This document shows, piece after piece, positions 1 through 8,942 of a stretch of 64,000 bases of DNA. The translations under genes were made by a program, and so were the position numbers. The DNA lies in assembly GCA_002897635.1 (NCBI GenBank), contig BDTD01000037.1, positions 1 through 64,000 of the forward strand, read 5' to 3'. The notes under the pieces are model-generated. The model was not told the DNA's origin. It saw nothing but the letters and a program-made list of their open reading frames with translations, and made no database searches. Source of the DNA: a bacterium BMS3Abin11. Lineage in GTDB: Bacteria; Pseudomonadota; Gammaproteobacteria; BMS3Bbin11. The first letter of the stretch is position 1. Each line of letters opens with the position of its first letter.

Positions 1-1
1 A

Positions 2-526
2 GATCATTGTAGTGGTCGTTTCTGGGAAGGACGCTTCAGAAGCCAGGCCCTGCTGGATGAAGCAGGGCTGCTGACCTGTATGGCGTATGTTGATTTAAAC
101 CCCATCCGTGCAGGAATCAACCCAACCCCTGAATCCTCAGATTTTACCTCCATACAAGCCCGGATACAGGCACTGCAATCAGAAACTCCGCAAGTTGACA
201 GTCTTCCCCTAAAGGCTTTTCATACACTCAGCAGTATAGACAAGGCAGACACCTTACCGTACAGCTTCCAGGATTATCTGGCACTCATCGACTGGACCGG
301 GCGAGCAGTAAGAGAAGACAAACGGGGATCGATCTCTGAGGGCATACCGACGATACTGGAGCGGATCAATATCGACCCGGATCAGTGGCAACAATTGATG
401 CAGCCCAGAGGCAAGCTATTCAGCAGTGCGATAGGCCGTATAGATACAATGCGACTGTATGCCCAGTCAATCGGCCAGTCCTGGTGTCAGGGCATGGGAG
501 CCAGTCAGGCCCTGTTTCCGACTTAG
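2..526 (+). CDS. REP-associated tyrosine transposase (RAYT, IS200-like Y1 family), 3' part
   Basis: The reading frame is open from base 2, so the gene starts outside the window. The first residues read SGRFWEGRFRSQALLDE, followed by MAYVDLNPIRAG. Both are hallmark stretches of the C-terminal half of RAYT (TnpA_REP) proteins, single-strand HUH transposases that act on REP palindromes. The catalytic HUH and Tyr motifs would lie before or at the window edge and cannot be checked. An internal ATG at 80 gives 148 residues but begins inside the conserved block, so it is not the true start. A T-rich repeat cluster begins about 165 bp downstream and could be the cognate REP array. The C-terminal ~100 residues vary in this family. 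I am confident of the family, not of activity. Confidence 0.8.
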   Translation, partial: DHCSGRFWEGRFRSQALLDEAGLLTCMAYVDLNPIRAGINPTPESSDFTSIQARIQALQSETPQVDSLPLKAFHTLSSIDKADTLPYSFQDYLALIDWTGRAVREDKRGSISEGIPTILERINIDPDQWQQLMQPRGKLFSSAIGRIDTMRLYAQSIGQSWCQGMGASQALFPT

Positions 527-691
527 GAGGTTCAATACAGCCAGCGGCCACCCCACCATCGGCACGGCTGAGAATAACGCTTGCCTGCTGTTCAGTGATA
601 TTCAATAAAAATCACACAATCGAGGATATATCCTGCCTGAAACGGCAAATCCATAAGCTTGAGCAGTGAGCTAATGATGTTGTGCGGGTTT

Positions 692-853
692 ACATAGAGG
701 TATTTGTATGGGTGTCTATTTATTTTCTTTATTTTTGCATAGAGGTATTTGTATGGGTGTCTATTTATTTATTTATTTGATTTTTATTTGATTTGTATGG
801 GTGTCTATTTATTTGTGGGTGTCTATTTATTTGGTATGGGTGTCTATTTATTT
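692..853. repeat. REP-like cluster, five copies of GGGTGTCTATTTATTT
   Basis: The unit GGGTGTCTATTTATTT starts at 710, 755, 799, 817 and 838. The first two copies share a longer preceding sequence (CATAGAGGTATTTGTAT). Spacing shrinks from 45 to about 20 bp along the array, and the spacers are T-rich expansions of the same sequence. The rest of 527-1195 has no convincing gene apart from the lapB scrap at 865-948. The position just after a RAYT gene suggests REP/BIME repeats mobilised by that family. This link is inference from position. Confidence 0.7.
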
Positions 854-864
854 GAATTTATTTT

Positions 865-948
865 CGTGGGAACGCCATGCATTGGCAGTGTCCTGGTTGT
901 AAGCGGTGGAATACGGTTAAACCGGTATGGGATGATGGTGATGAGTAG
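865..948 (+). pseudogene. lapB: lapB 3'-end fragment, upstream copy
   Basis: These bases encode 27 residues including MHWQCPGCKRWNTVKPVWDD and then a stop. This is the last part of the rubredoxin-like metal-binding domain of LapB (YciM). It is nearly identical, including the stop, to 2577-2660. Homology ends abruptly on the 5' side at the T-rich repeat array, where the frame runs into a stop. It has lost the first CxxC pair of the domain and cannot work alone. It is best read as a duplicated scrap left by rearrangement. Confidence 0.75.
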
Positions 949-1195
949 GGTGGGGTTTGTTTTTTGTGCTGGCGCACCGAAGAAAAGACACCCGCATGCT
1001 TGCCCTTCGGGTTCCCTGCGTTGCCCGGCAAGCCTGAACGGGACTTTAAGATTAACACCAAAGGCCAAAGATTGAGTTGGCTGCCCCCGAGATGTGCCAG
1101 ACGATTTCATGTTGAGTGGAATCGTTTCAGTTCATCCAGAAACAGGCATTCAGCATATCCTGCAATGCGACCTTTTTATGAACTCTCCTCTTCCA

Positions 1196-2215
1196 TTACT
1201 TCAACAATTCTGGTTTTGGGAAAGTCCACTTGCTGTCGAGAACCTCCTGGTGTGGGAGATACATACGTACGGTGTAGTTCCAGCCCTGAGAGATAGGCAG
1301 GCAGTTTATACGCTTATCTTCACAACCTCCAAAGCTTACAGTAAATGAACCGTTCTTATTTGGTGTGGCAGTGATGTTGTTTATGCTGTAGGAATTGAAC
1401 TTGTTCTTCTCGAAGAAACCATTCTTGTTGTATACGCTAATAGACCAAAAGCCATCAACCGGTACGTCTTTTACGGTCAACTGATATTTACCCAGAGGCA
1501 GACTTGGTTCAACCGTCAGATAGTAGGCTTCTTTTTCAGGTAAACCACCCCAACCGTAGGCTGCTCCTAACAAATGGCGTATCGGATCCACGTCTTCCAT
1601 ACTCCCGAACATTTTGTTTGTAGACGACATTCCTTTACTTAATTCGAGCAATAGTTTATATGTTTTCTCGTAACTAGCCTTATCGTAGTCTATATGTTTA
1701 TATGGCTTTGACGATACTGATTTGATTTTCAGCTGATCCTGCAAAGCATTCGCTGCTTTGATATCTGAAGGATCAGAGGCATTGACCAGGGTTCGGGCAG
1801 CTAATAGCACATAGGGCGTATTGAACTCCTTCATGGCCAATTTGTAAGTGCCGGCTTTGTGGAACACTTTATTGATATAGTGATTCTGGTTGACCACCAT
1901 CACAGACATATAGCGCTTGCCGGAATCCGGGATGGTGAGTGTTGCACCCTTGCTAATATCTACAATCGCAAAGCTGTATAGCGTATCGCGATTCATGCGG
2001 ATAACACTCTGTTTATCAAGTGGAGTTGGCTCCCGGAAATGGCTCCACTTATTTGATCCACCGGCCATTTTAACCATTCGATCGAATTGGGCGGCTGTTT
2101 CAGCTCGCACAAAGTTATCAACGTTTACGATCTCAGCCTGGTTTTTAGCGAAGGCAGTCCCTATATCCAGGGTCATTACGAATCCGAGAACGACGATTAC
2201 AGTTATTTTGTTCAT
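1196..2215 (-). CDS. Exported DUF1254/DUF1214 protein
   Basis: The start at 2215 is chosen because GGAGAG lies 8 bases before it; an upstream in-frame ATG at 2251 lacks this. The 339-residue product begins with a typical signal peptide (MNKITVIVVLGFVMTLDIGTAFA), so it is probably periplasmic. The N-terminal half (about residues 35-145) matches the DUF1254 pattern with RMNRDTLYSFAIVD. The C-terminal part (about 230-325) matches DUF1214 with GFWSISVYNKNGFF and a closing SKWTFPKPE. The biochemical role of this family is not known. The gene stands alone, opposite in direction to its neighbours, between two fragments of lapB, so it probably arrived with the rearrangement that split lapB. Confidence 0.8.
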   Translation of the reverse strand: MNKITVIVVLGFVMTLDIGTAFAKNQAEIVNVDNFVRAETAAQFDRMVKMAGGSNKWSHFREPTPLDKQSVIRMNRDTLYSFAIVDISKGATLTIPDSGKRYMSVMVVNQNHYINKVFHKAGTYKLAMKEFNTPYVLLAARTLVNASDPSDIKAANALQDQLKIKSVSSKPYKHIDYDKASYEKTYKLLLELSKGMSSTNKMFGSMEDVDPIRHLLGAAYGWGGLPEKEAYYLTVEPSLPLGKYQLTVKDVPVDGFWSISVYNKNGFFEKNKFNSYSINNITATPNKNGSFTVSFGGCEDKRINCLPISQGWNYTVRMYLPHQEVLDSKWTFPKPELLK

Positions 2216-2411
2216 AATTAACTCTCCATTGTCTAGGACTATTCTGGACAAACATTAGTTGAGATCGGAAAAGCCTTTGGTGTGGGGCATTATTGCACGG
2301 TATCACAAACTATATCGCGACTATTGAGATTGATGGAAAAGGATCGTCAGGCTGCTATTGATCTATCTACTATAAAGACTTGAACCCCACACTTGATGAC
2401 CCCACACTTGA

Positions 2412-2660
2412 GAAGAGCTCCGACAGCAACCCTCAATGCATGGTCTATCTCGTATGATTCACCTCTCAGCCGCGCAGGCCGATGGTCAGTCGAAGTCTGA
2501 TCTTGAGACCTTAGAGGCAATAATAGAGCGTGTCCTCAAGTCACGAAAGAACTATTTGTGCGAGCATTGTGGGTTTCGTGGCGCCGCTATGCATTGGCAG
2601 TGTCCTGGCTGTAAACGTTGGAATACGGTTAAACCGGTATGGGATGATGGTGATGAGTAG
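2412..2660 (+). pseudogene. lapB: lapB 3' fragment (C-terminal 83 codons)
   Basis: After an in-frame stop at 2409-2411 the frame encodes a short helical stretch followed by YLCEHCGFRGAAMHWQCPGC, the rubredoxin-like tail of LapB with both CxxC pairs intact. LapB is an inner-membrane TPR protein of about 390 residues that controls LpxC turnover and hence LPS amount. Only the last fifth is present; the TPR part and membrane anchor are missing. An ATG at 2436 gives a 74-residue frame but is unlikely to be a real gene start. lapB is often found just before LPS sugar genes, so this is probably the native site with the 5' part removed or moved. Confidence 0.75.
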
Positions 2661-2827
2661 GATGCAACCAAAAGGGGTCAAGTCGCCCAGCACATCAATC
2701 AAACAAGAAATACACCCGAATTCTCGACAACGGCATGAAAACGCAGGATAATTAAAGGTTATGTGTAGAAGCCGCAATATGAAGAATACTGCGGTATTTG
2801 ATGAATTTTTAGTTTTGAGGTAAATGA

Positions 2828-4147
2828 ATGAAAGTTACCGTCATTGGGACAGGCTATGTTGGTCTGGTTTCGGGCACATGTCTTGCTGAAGTCGGCAATA
2901 ATGTGGTCTGTGTAGACATTGATCAGAGCAAGATCGATATGCTCAATAATGGAGAGATCCCGATATATGAGCCGGGTCTTGAGGACCTGGTGAAGAAGAA
3001 TGTTGATGCTGGACGTTTATCTTTTACATCGGACATTGAGGCGGGCGTAGGCTATGGCTCGGTATTATTCATTGCAGTCGGCACACCGCCTGATGAAGAT
3101 GGATCTGCCGATTTGAAGCATGTACTGGCTGTTGCCAGTGACATCGGTAAACATATGAATGATTTCCGCGTCGTCGTCACAAAATCAACGGTGCCAGTAG
3201 GCACGGCTGACAAGGTGCGGGACGCGGTCAGTAATGCCTTACAGGAGAAAGGGGCATCGACCGAATTCAGTGTTGTTTCAAATCCTGAATTCCTCAAAGA
3301 AGGTGCCGCCGTTGAAGACTTCCTTAAACCGGATCGCATCGTTGTCGGGGCAGATGATGATCGTGCGATTGACATGATGCGTGAACTCTATGCACCTTTT
3401 AATCGTAACCATGAGCGTATCATTGTTATGGATATACGCTCAGCTGAGATGACCAAATATGCCGCCAACGCAATGCTGGCGACCAAGATATCGTTCATGA
3501 ATGAGATGGCGAACCTGGCTGAACTGCTTGGTGCCGATATAGAAAATGTGCGCCACGGCATCGGCGCGGATCCGCGAATCGGCTATTATTTTATCTACCC
3601 TGGTTGTGGATATGGTGGTTCCTGTTTCCCCAAGGATGTACAGGCGCTGCATCGTACAGCCAAAGCCGTTGGTTACGATGCACAAATTCTGGATGCGGTT
3701 GAAGCTGTAAACAAGCGCCAGAAATCAGTTCTTGTAGACAAAATAGTCAAAAGATTTGGCGATGATCTGCAGGGTAAAAAGTTTGCTGTCTGGGGCCTGG
3801 CATTTAAACCTGAAACTGATGACATGCGTGAAGCACCCAGTCGAACCATTATGGAAGCACTGTGGCAGCGTGGTGCGACGATTGCCGCCTATGATCCCGT
3901 GGCAGAGGAAGAAGTAGAACGGATTTATGGAAACAGAGATGATCTCACTCTGGTCGCCGAACCTTATGATGCACTGGATGATGCAGATGGACTGATTGTG
4001 GCCACTGAATGGAAGGTTTTCCGCAGCCCGGATCTTGAAAGCATGATGATCAAAATGAAGACGCCAGTCATCTTTGATGGTAGAAATATCTTTCAACCGG
4101 CGACAATAAGAAAAGCCGGTTTTGAATACTTTGGTATTGGGCGCTAG
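2828..4147 (+). CDS. ugd: UDP-glucose 6-dehydrogenase
   Basis: Oxidises UDP-glucose to UDP-glucuronate with two NAD+, giving a precursor for acidic surface sugars. The 439-residue length is normal for the family. The N-terminal NAD-binding motif is [10 protein letters not shown] (residues 7-16). The catalytic cysteine motif [12 protein letters not shown] lies near residues 258-269. The C-terminal UDP-binding domain contains [17 protein letters not shown]. It is the first gene of a long rightward polysaccharide cluster, 15 bp before hldA. The ATG is preceded by TTGAGGTAA, a usable ribosome site. Confidence 0.95.
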   Translation: MKVTVIGTGYVGLVSGTCLAEVGNNVVCVDIDQSKIDMLNNGEIPIYEPGLEDLVKKNVDAGRLSFTSDIEAGVGYGSVLFIAVGTPPDEDGSADLKHVLAVASDIGKHMNDFRVVVTKSTVPVGTADKVRDAVSNALQEKGASTEFSVVSNPEFLKEGAAVEDFLKPDRIVVGADDDRAIDMMRELYAPFNRNHERIIVMDIRSAEMTKYAANAMLATKISFMNEMANLAELLGADIENVRHGIGADPRIGYYFIYPGCGYGGSCFPKDVQALHRTAKAVGYDAQILDAVEAVNKRQKSVLVDKIVKRFGDDLQGKKFAVWGLAFKPETDDMREAPSRTIMEALWQRGATIAAYDPVAEEEVERIYGNRDDLTLVAEPYDALDDADGLIVATEWKVFRSPDLESMMIKMKTPVIFDGRNIFQPATIRKAGFEYFGIGR

Positions 4148-4162
4148 GAATTAATTGCTAGT

Positions 4163-5119
4163 ATGAGTCGGTTTCTTCAGAAGATAGCAGATGCCAGAGT
4201 ACTGGTTGTTGGTGATGCCATGCTGGATCGTTACTGGTTTGGTGATGTAGATCGAATTTCCCCCGAGGCACCGGTTCCGGTGCTGGCAATTACCGATAAT
4301 GAAGAGCGTGCCGGCGGGGCGGCGAATGTTGCCTGCAATATCTCTGCACTGGGTGGTCTGTGTGACCTGATTTCCGTGGTAGGAAATGATGATGCGGCAA
4401 AAAGCCTTGAACGCCTGCTGTCAGAAAGAGGGGTAACTACCCGTTTTACCCACGATGAAAGTCATGTCACCACAGTAAAACTTCGCTTACTGTCCCGCAA
4501 TCAGCAGTTGCTAAGAGCCGATTTTGAACAAACACCCGACGATGTTTCTATCATTGCGGCGATGGATTGTTTCAAAAAGAGTCTGGATACGGCTGATATC
4601 TTATTATTGTCAGATTATGGAAAGGGAGTATTGCGTGATATTGATCTGATGATTGGTGCGGCAAAAGCAAAAGGGATAAAAGTACTGGTTGATCCAAAAG
4701 GGCGTGATTTTGCGCGTTACCGTGGAGCTAGCCTGATTACACCTAACCGGCACGAATTTGAGGATGTGGTCGGTCCCTGCCCATCACTAGAAAATATGGC
4801 AGTGAAGGCGGCTGAGTTACTGAGAACAATCGAAGTGTCATATCTGCTGATTACGCTCAGTGATAAGGGAATGGCCCTGTTTGATGTAGACGGACTGGTA
4901 TTTCATCAAAAGGCACGTGCACGAGAGGTATTTGATGTTAGTGGTGCCGGCGATACGGTTATAGGTGCAATTGCTGCCATGCTTGCTGCCGGTGCAGGCT
5001 ACCGGGAAGCAATTCATGTCGCCAATGCGGCAGCCGCCATTGTGGTCGGAAAATTAGGTGTTGCTACCGCCTCGGTTAATGAAATACTGGCTGAGATTGG
5101 AAAAGAGGAGGTCGAATGA
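4163..5119 (+). CDS. hldA: D-glycero-beta-D-manno-heptose-7-phosphate kinase
   Basis: Phosphorylates D,D-heptose 7-phosphate at C1 on the way to ADP-heptose for the LPS inner core. The protein is a PfkB-fold sugar kinase: RVLVVGDAMLDRYWFG near the N-terminus, GGAANVACN at about residue 50, and the anion-hole motif DVSGAGDTV near residue 258. At 318 residues it matches only the kinase half of HldE. The adenylyltransferase half (HldC-like) is absent from the window and must be encoded elsewhere. Its stop overlaps the hldD start (ATGA), so the two are co-translated. Confidence 0.92.
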   Translation: MSRFLQKIADARVLVVGDAMLDRYWFGDVDRISPEAPVPVLAITDNEERAGGAANVACNISALGGLCDLISVVGNDDAAKSLERLLSERGVTTRFTHDESHVTTVKLRLLSRNQQLLRADFEQTPDDVSIIAAMDCFKKSLDTADILLLSDYGKGVLRDIDLMIGAAKAKGIKVLVDPKGRDFARYRGASLITPNRHEFEDVVGPCPSLENMAVKAAELLRTIEVSYLLITLSDKGMALFDVDGLVFHQKARAREVFDVSGAGDTVIGAIAAMLAAGAGYREAIHVANAAAAIVVGKLGVATASVNEILAEIGKEEVE

Positions 5120-6117
5120 TCATCGTAACTGGCGGTGCTGGCTTTATCGGTGCCAATATTGTCAAAGGCCTGAATGACAGCGGTCGTGATGATGTTATTG
5201 TCGTGGATAACCTTGAGAAGGGTGAGAAATTTCTTAATCTGGTGGATCTGGAAATCGCTGATTACATCGATAAACGTGACTTCATTGATATGATCAATGG
5301 TGGTGAATTCAACGGCGATGTGGAAGCCATTTTTCATCTGGGGGCCTGCTCCGATACCATGGAATACAATGGCCTGTATATGATGTCGAATAATTATGAC
5401 TACTCGAAAACGCTGCTGCATTTCTGCCAGCAGAACAGGGCTTCTTTCATCTATGCTTCATCTGCCTCTGTTTATGGCGCCGGTCCGGTATTTCGCGAGT
5501 CACCTGAGTTTGAGTCACCACTGAATGTCTATGCCTACTCCAAGTTTCAGTTTGATAAATACGTTCGTCGCATGTATGAGGATCGTAGCGCACAAATTGT
5601 TGGTCTGCGTTATTTCAATGTCTATGGCGACCGGGAGCAGCACAAAGGCCGCATGGCTTCGGTAGCTTTCCATTTCAGTAACCAGTACCGGGAAACTGGT
5701 TATGTCAAGTTATTTGAAGGCGTAGATGGATATGAAAATGGTGCACAGCTGCGCGATTTTGTTTCTGTTGAGGATGTGGTTGATCTAAATCTCTTTCTGC
5801 TTAAGCACCCGGATGTCAGTGGCATCTTCAACGTAGGCACGGGGCATTGCCAGTCATTTAATGACATGGCGGTCGCCAGCATCAATCGCTGCCGCCTGGG
5901 AGAGGGCAAGGAAGCACAGGATCTGGCTACGCTGCAGCAGAAGAAAATTATTCGCTACATCGATTTTCCAGAAACCCTGAGAGGAAAATATCAAAGCTTT
6001 ACCGAAGCCGATATCTCCGCTTTGCGCGCTGCTGGCTACACAAAGGACTTCCTCACTGTCGAGGAAGGGGTCAGTCGTTATGTCGGGCGATTGATAGAAA
6101 AGTCAACGTCATCCTGA
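5116..6117 (+). CDS. hldD: ADP-L-glycero-D-manno-heptose 6-epimerase
   Basis: Converts ADP-D,D-heptose to the ADP-L,D-heptose used by heptosyltransferases. It is an extended SDR enzyme of 333 residues. The NAD(P) motif is TGGAGFIG at residues 5-12, the family signature [12 protein letters not shown] follows, and the catalytic YAYSK motif lies near residues 138-142. The start ATG overlaps the hldA stop. About 50 bp separate it from rfbB, which has its own apparent start region. Confidence 0.94.
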   Translation: MIIVTGGAGFIGANIVKGLNDSGRDDVIVVDNLEKGEKFLNLVDLEIADYIDKRDFIDMINGGEFNGDVEAIFHLGACSDTMEYNGLYMMSNNYDYSKTLLHFCQQNRASFIYASSASVYGAGPVFRESPEFESPLNVYAYSKFQFDKYVRRMYEDRSAQIVGLRYFNVYGDREQHKGRMASVAFHFSNQYRETGYVKLFEGVDGYENGAQLRDFVSVEDVVDLNLFLLKHPDVSGIFNVGTGHCQSFNDMAVASINRCRLGEGKEAQDLATLQQKKIIRYIDFPETLRGKYQSFTEADISALRAAGYTKDFLTVEEGVSRYVGRLIEKSTSS

Positions 6118-6169
6118 TCTGTTTACAGATAAAAGACTCTCATCAGCAAAACAGTATAGTATCTTAAAA

Positions 6170-7234
6170 ATGGCAAAAACCTATATCATAACCGGTGGTG
6201 CAGGCTTTATTGGCTCCGCCGTGGTCAGAATGATCGTCAATACCAGTGATGACGTCGTCGTAAATGTTGACAAGCTGACCTACGCAGGGAATCTGGATTC
6301 TATGCGACCGGTCGCTGATAACCCCCGCTATCATTTTGTACAGGCGGATATCTGCGATACCAGTGCCATGGCAGAAGTCTTTGCCGAATATAAACCTGAT
6401 GCCATTATGCATCTGGCTGCAGAATCCCATGTCGACCGCTCAATTGATGGCCCGGGCGAGTTTATCCGGACTAACATCGTTGGTACTTACACCTTGCTGG
6501 AAGTTGCGCGGAATTACTGGTCCGGTCTACAGGACGATAAAAAAGAAAGTTTTCGTTTCCATCATGTATCTACCGATGAGGTATATGGAAGCCTTGGTGA
6601 TGACGGCATGTTCCTTGAAACTACCCCTTATGACCCTAGCTCACCGTATTCCGCCAGCAAGGCATCCTCCGACCATCTGGTACGGTCCTGGCAGCGAACA
6701 TTTGGGCTGCCGGTGGTATTGACCAATTGTTCAAATAATTATGGTTCCTATCAGTATCCGGAAAAATTGATTCCCCTGATGTTACAAAAGGCGCGTGCCG
6801 GAGAGGCTTTGCCGATATACGGCAGCGGTGAGAATGTTCGCGACTGGCTATATGTTGATGATCATGCACGTGCCCTTATCCTGGTCATGAAACGGGGAAT
6901 GCAGGGTGAAACCTATAATATTGGGGGGCACAATGAAGTAACGAATATTGATGTTGTAAAAACACTTTGTGCTATTCTGGATGATCGTGAACCTGCTAAG
7001 GACGGGCGGCCCTATGCAGAGCTAATAACATTTGTTACTGATCGCCCCGGCCATGATATGCGCTATGCGATAGATGCCGGTAAGATTCAACGGGATCTGG
7101 GCTGGACGCCGGAAGAGACCTTTGAGACCGGGCTGAAAAAAACAGTAGACTGGTATCTTGCCAATCAAAAATGGATAAACCGTGTACTTGACGGTTCCTA
7201 CATGGGTGAGCGCCTGGGAGTGGCGGAATCATGA
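6170..7234 (+). CDS. rfbB: dTDP-glucose 4,6-dehydratase
   Basis: Makes dTDP-4-keto-6-deoxyglucose from dTDP-glucose, the branch point to dTDP-rhamnose and other deoxy sugars. It is an extended SDR of 354 residues with TGGAGFIGS at about residues 8-16, the TDE motif in [10 protein letters not shown] and the catalytic YSASKA near residue 161. Its stop overlaps the rfbA start by 4 bp, so the two enzymes are coupled. Neither rfbC nor rfbD is present in the window. Confidence 0.95.
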   Translation: MAKTYIITGGAGFIGSAVVRMIVNTSDDVVVNVDKLTYAGNLDSMRPVADNPRYHFVQADICDTSAMAEVFAEYKPDAIMHLAAESHVDRSIDGPGEFIRTNIVGTYTLLEVARNYWSGLQDDKKESFRFHHVSTDEVYGSLGDDGMFLETTPYDPSSPYSASKASSDHLVRSWQRTFGLPVVLTNCSNNYGSYQYPEKLIPLMLQKARAGEALPIYGSGENVRDWLYVDDHARALILVMKRGMQGETYNIGGHNEVTNIDVVKTLCAILDDREPAKDGRPYAELITFVTDRPGHDMRYAIDAGKIQRDLGWTPEETFETGLKKTVDWYLANQKWINRVLDGSYMGERLGVAES

Positions 7235-8106
7235 AAGGAATTATTCTTGCAGGTGGCTCTGGTACACGTCTTTACCCGATGACGACAGTTGTTTCAAAAC
7301 AGCTGTTACCGGTCTATGACAAACCGATGATTTACTATCCACTGTCGACCCTGATGCTGGCAGGGATACGTAAAATTCTTATTATCTCTACGCAGCATGA
7401 TATACCACGTTTTGAAGGACTGCTCGGTGATGGTCGTCGTTGGGGCCTGAATCTGGAATATGCGATTCAAGATCAGCCTGATGGCCTCGCACAGGCCTTT
7501 CTAATTGGCAAGGAGTTCATTGGCGATGATTCAGTTTCACTGGTACTGGGTGACAATATTTTCTATGGTCATGATATGTCATCCATGCTCGAGAGAGCGG
7601 TCTCGTTAGAACATGGTGCTACGGTATTTGCCTACCCGGTGCAGGATCCGGAACGCTATGGCGTAGTGGAGTTTGATAAACAGGGCAACGTGATTAGCCT
7701 GGAAGAAAAGCCAGAGCAGCCACGTTCTCGCTATGCGGTAACCGGGCTGTATTTTTATGACAATAAAGTCATCAGTTATGCAGAAAGTATTCAACCCTCA
7801 GCACGCGGTGAACTGGAAATCACCGATATAAATAGATGTTATCTTGATGATGGAGACCTGTCGGTAGAACTGATGGGACGCGGCAGTGCCTGGCTGGATA
7901 CCGGTACCCATGATTCTTTGTTGCAGGCAGCCACATTTATTGAAACTCTGGAAAAGCGTCAGGGCCTGAAAGTATCCTGTCCGGAAGAAATAGCCTTTCG
8001 AAAAGGCTATATCGATAAACCGCAGTTGCTGGAACTTGCCGAAGTGATGTCGAAAAATACCTATGGACAATATTTGAAGCTGGTAGCGGAAGAAGAGCTG
8101 TTTTAG
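7231..8106 (+). CDS. rfbA: Glucose-1-phosphate thymidylyltransferase
   Basis: Joins dTTP and glucose-1-phosphate to give dTDP-glucose, the substrate of RfbB. The nucleotidyltransferase signature [11 protein letters not shown] lies at residues 8-18, followed by [17 protein letters not shown] and the metal-binding GDNIFYG near residue 109. Length (291) is typical of RmlA. Order B then A without C and D is a partial rml set. Confidence 0.95.
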   Translation: MKGIILAGGSGTRLYPMTTVVSKQLLPVYDKPMIYYPLSTLMLAGIRKILIISTQHDIPRFEGLLGDGRRWGLNLEYAIQDQPDGLAQAFLIGKEFIGDDSVSLVLGDNIFYGHDMSSMLERAVSLEHGATVFAYPVQDPERYGVVEFDKQGNVISLEEKPEQPRSRYAVTGLYFYDNKVISYAESIQPSARGELEITDINRCYLDDGDLSVELMGRGSAWLDTGTHDSLLQAATFIETLEKRQGLKVSCPEEIAFRKGYIDKPQLLELAEVMSKNTYGQYLKLVAEEELF

Positions 8107-8117
8107 GCCGCCTCTAT

Positions 8118-8942
8118 ATGGAAGGCATAAATGACAATCTCGAACCCACAGGCATTATCAGTTCACTGATAAAACATCAGTCGCTGATTCTCCAGCTGGC
8201 AAAACGTGAGGTTTCCAGCCGCTATCGGGGCTCTGTCATGGGTTTTTTCTGGACCCTGTTGAACCCCCTGCTAATGCTGACCATCTATACCCTTATTTTC
8301 GGTTATGTCTTCAAGGCACGCTGGGGGGATATGAATCTGGGTGACGGCAGTTTCGCGCTGACTTTGTTCGCTGGACTAATTGTGCACGGCATGTTTGCGG
8401 AATGTATCAACCGGGCACCCATTCTGATCACCAGTAATGTCAATTATGTAAAAAAAGTCGTATTCCCGATAGAGGTATTACCCTGGGTGACTATCTATGC
8501 TGCATTTTTTCATACCCTGATGAGTCTTGTCGTTTTGACGGTATTCAACCTGCTGGTAAACGGCAGCGTTCCGGTCACTATATTCTGGCTCCCAGTAGTA
8601 TTTATACCCTATATCCTTTTTCTGGTTGGCTGCCTGTGGTTATTCTCAGCACTGGGCGTTTTTCTCTCTGATATCAGGCAGATGATGGGTTTGTTGACGA
8701 CTGCTTTATTGTTCCTCAGTCCGGTTTTCTATCCCATTTCTGCACTACCAGAAAGTATGCAGAAACTGATTTATCTGAATCCGCTGACCCTGATCATCGA
8801 GCAGAGCAGAGAGATCTTCCTGTGGGGTCATGCACCGAATTTCAAACTGCTGTTTTATTACACACTAGTCTCTTTGATTATTGCTATCGTTGGTTTTGTC
8901 TGGTTCCAGAAAAGTCGCAGAGGCTTTGCAGATGTCCTCTGA
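8118..8942 (+). CDS. wzm: O-antigen/polysaccharide ABC exporter, permease subunit
   Basis: The membrane half of an ABC-2-type exporter that moves a finished lipid-linked glycan across the inner membrane. The 274 residues contain about six hydrophobic segments and the ABC-2 signature LAKREVSSRYRGSVMGFFW near the N-terminus. The last 11 bases overlap the wzt start, as expected for an obligate pair. Polymer length would be set in the cytoplasm, and no wzx or wzy gene is seen nearby. Confidence 0.92.
   Translation: MEGINDNLEPTGIISSLIKHQSLILQLAKREVSSRYRGSVMGFFWTLLNPLLMLTIYTLIFGYVFKARWGDMNLGDGSFALTLFAGLIVHGMFAECINRAPILITSNVNYVKKVVFPIEVLPWVTIYAAFFHTLMSLVVLTVFNLLVNGSVPVTIFWLPVVFIPYILFLVGCLWLFSALGVFLSDIRQMMGLLTTALLFLSPVFYPISALPESMQKLIYLNPLTLIIEQSREIFLWGHAPNFKLLFYYTLVSLIIAIVGFVWFQKSRRGFADVL

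Noticed and set aside
692-853. Possible CRISPR array
   Set aside because: Spacing shrinks from 45 to 20 bp, the spacers are low-complexity expansions of the unit, and no cas gene is near.
749-1075. Open frame of 108 codons in the T-rich repeat region
   Set aside because: It consists of translated repeat units (YLF, GVYLF) and runs across the lapB scrap in the wrong frame.
964-1296. Frames of 84-110 codons before the DUF1254 gene
   Set aside because: They overlap the real leftward gene on the other strand and lack any recognisable fold or ribosome site.
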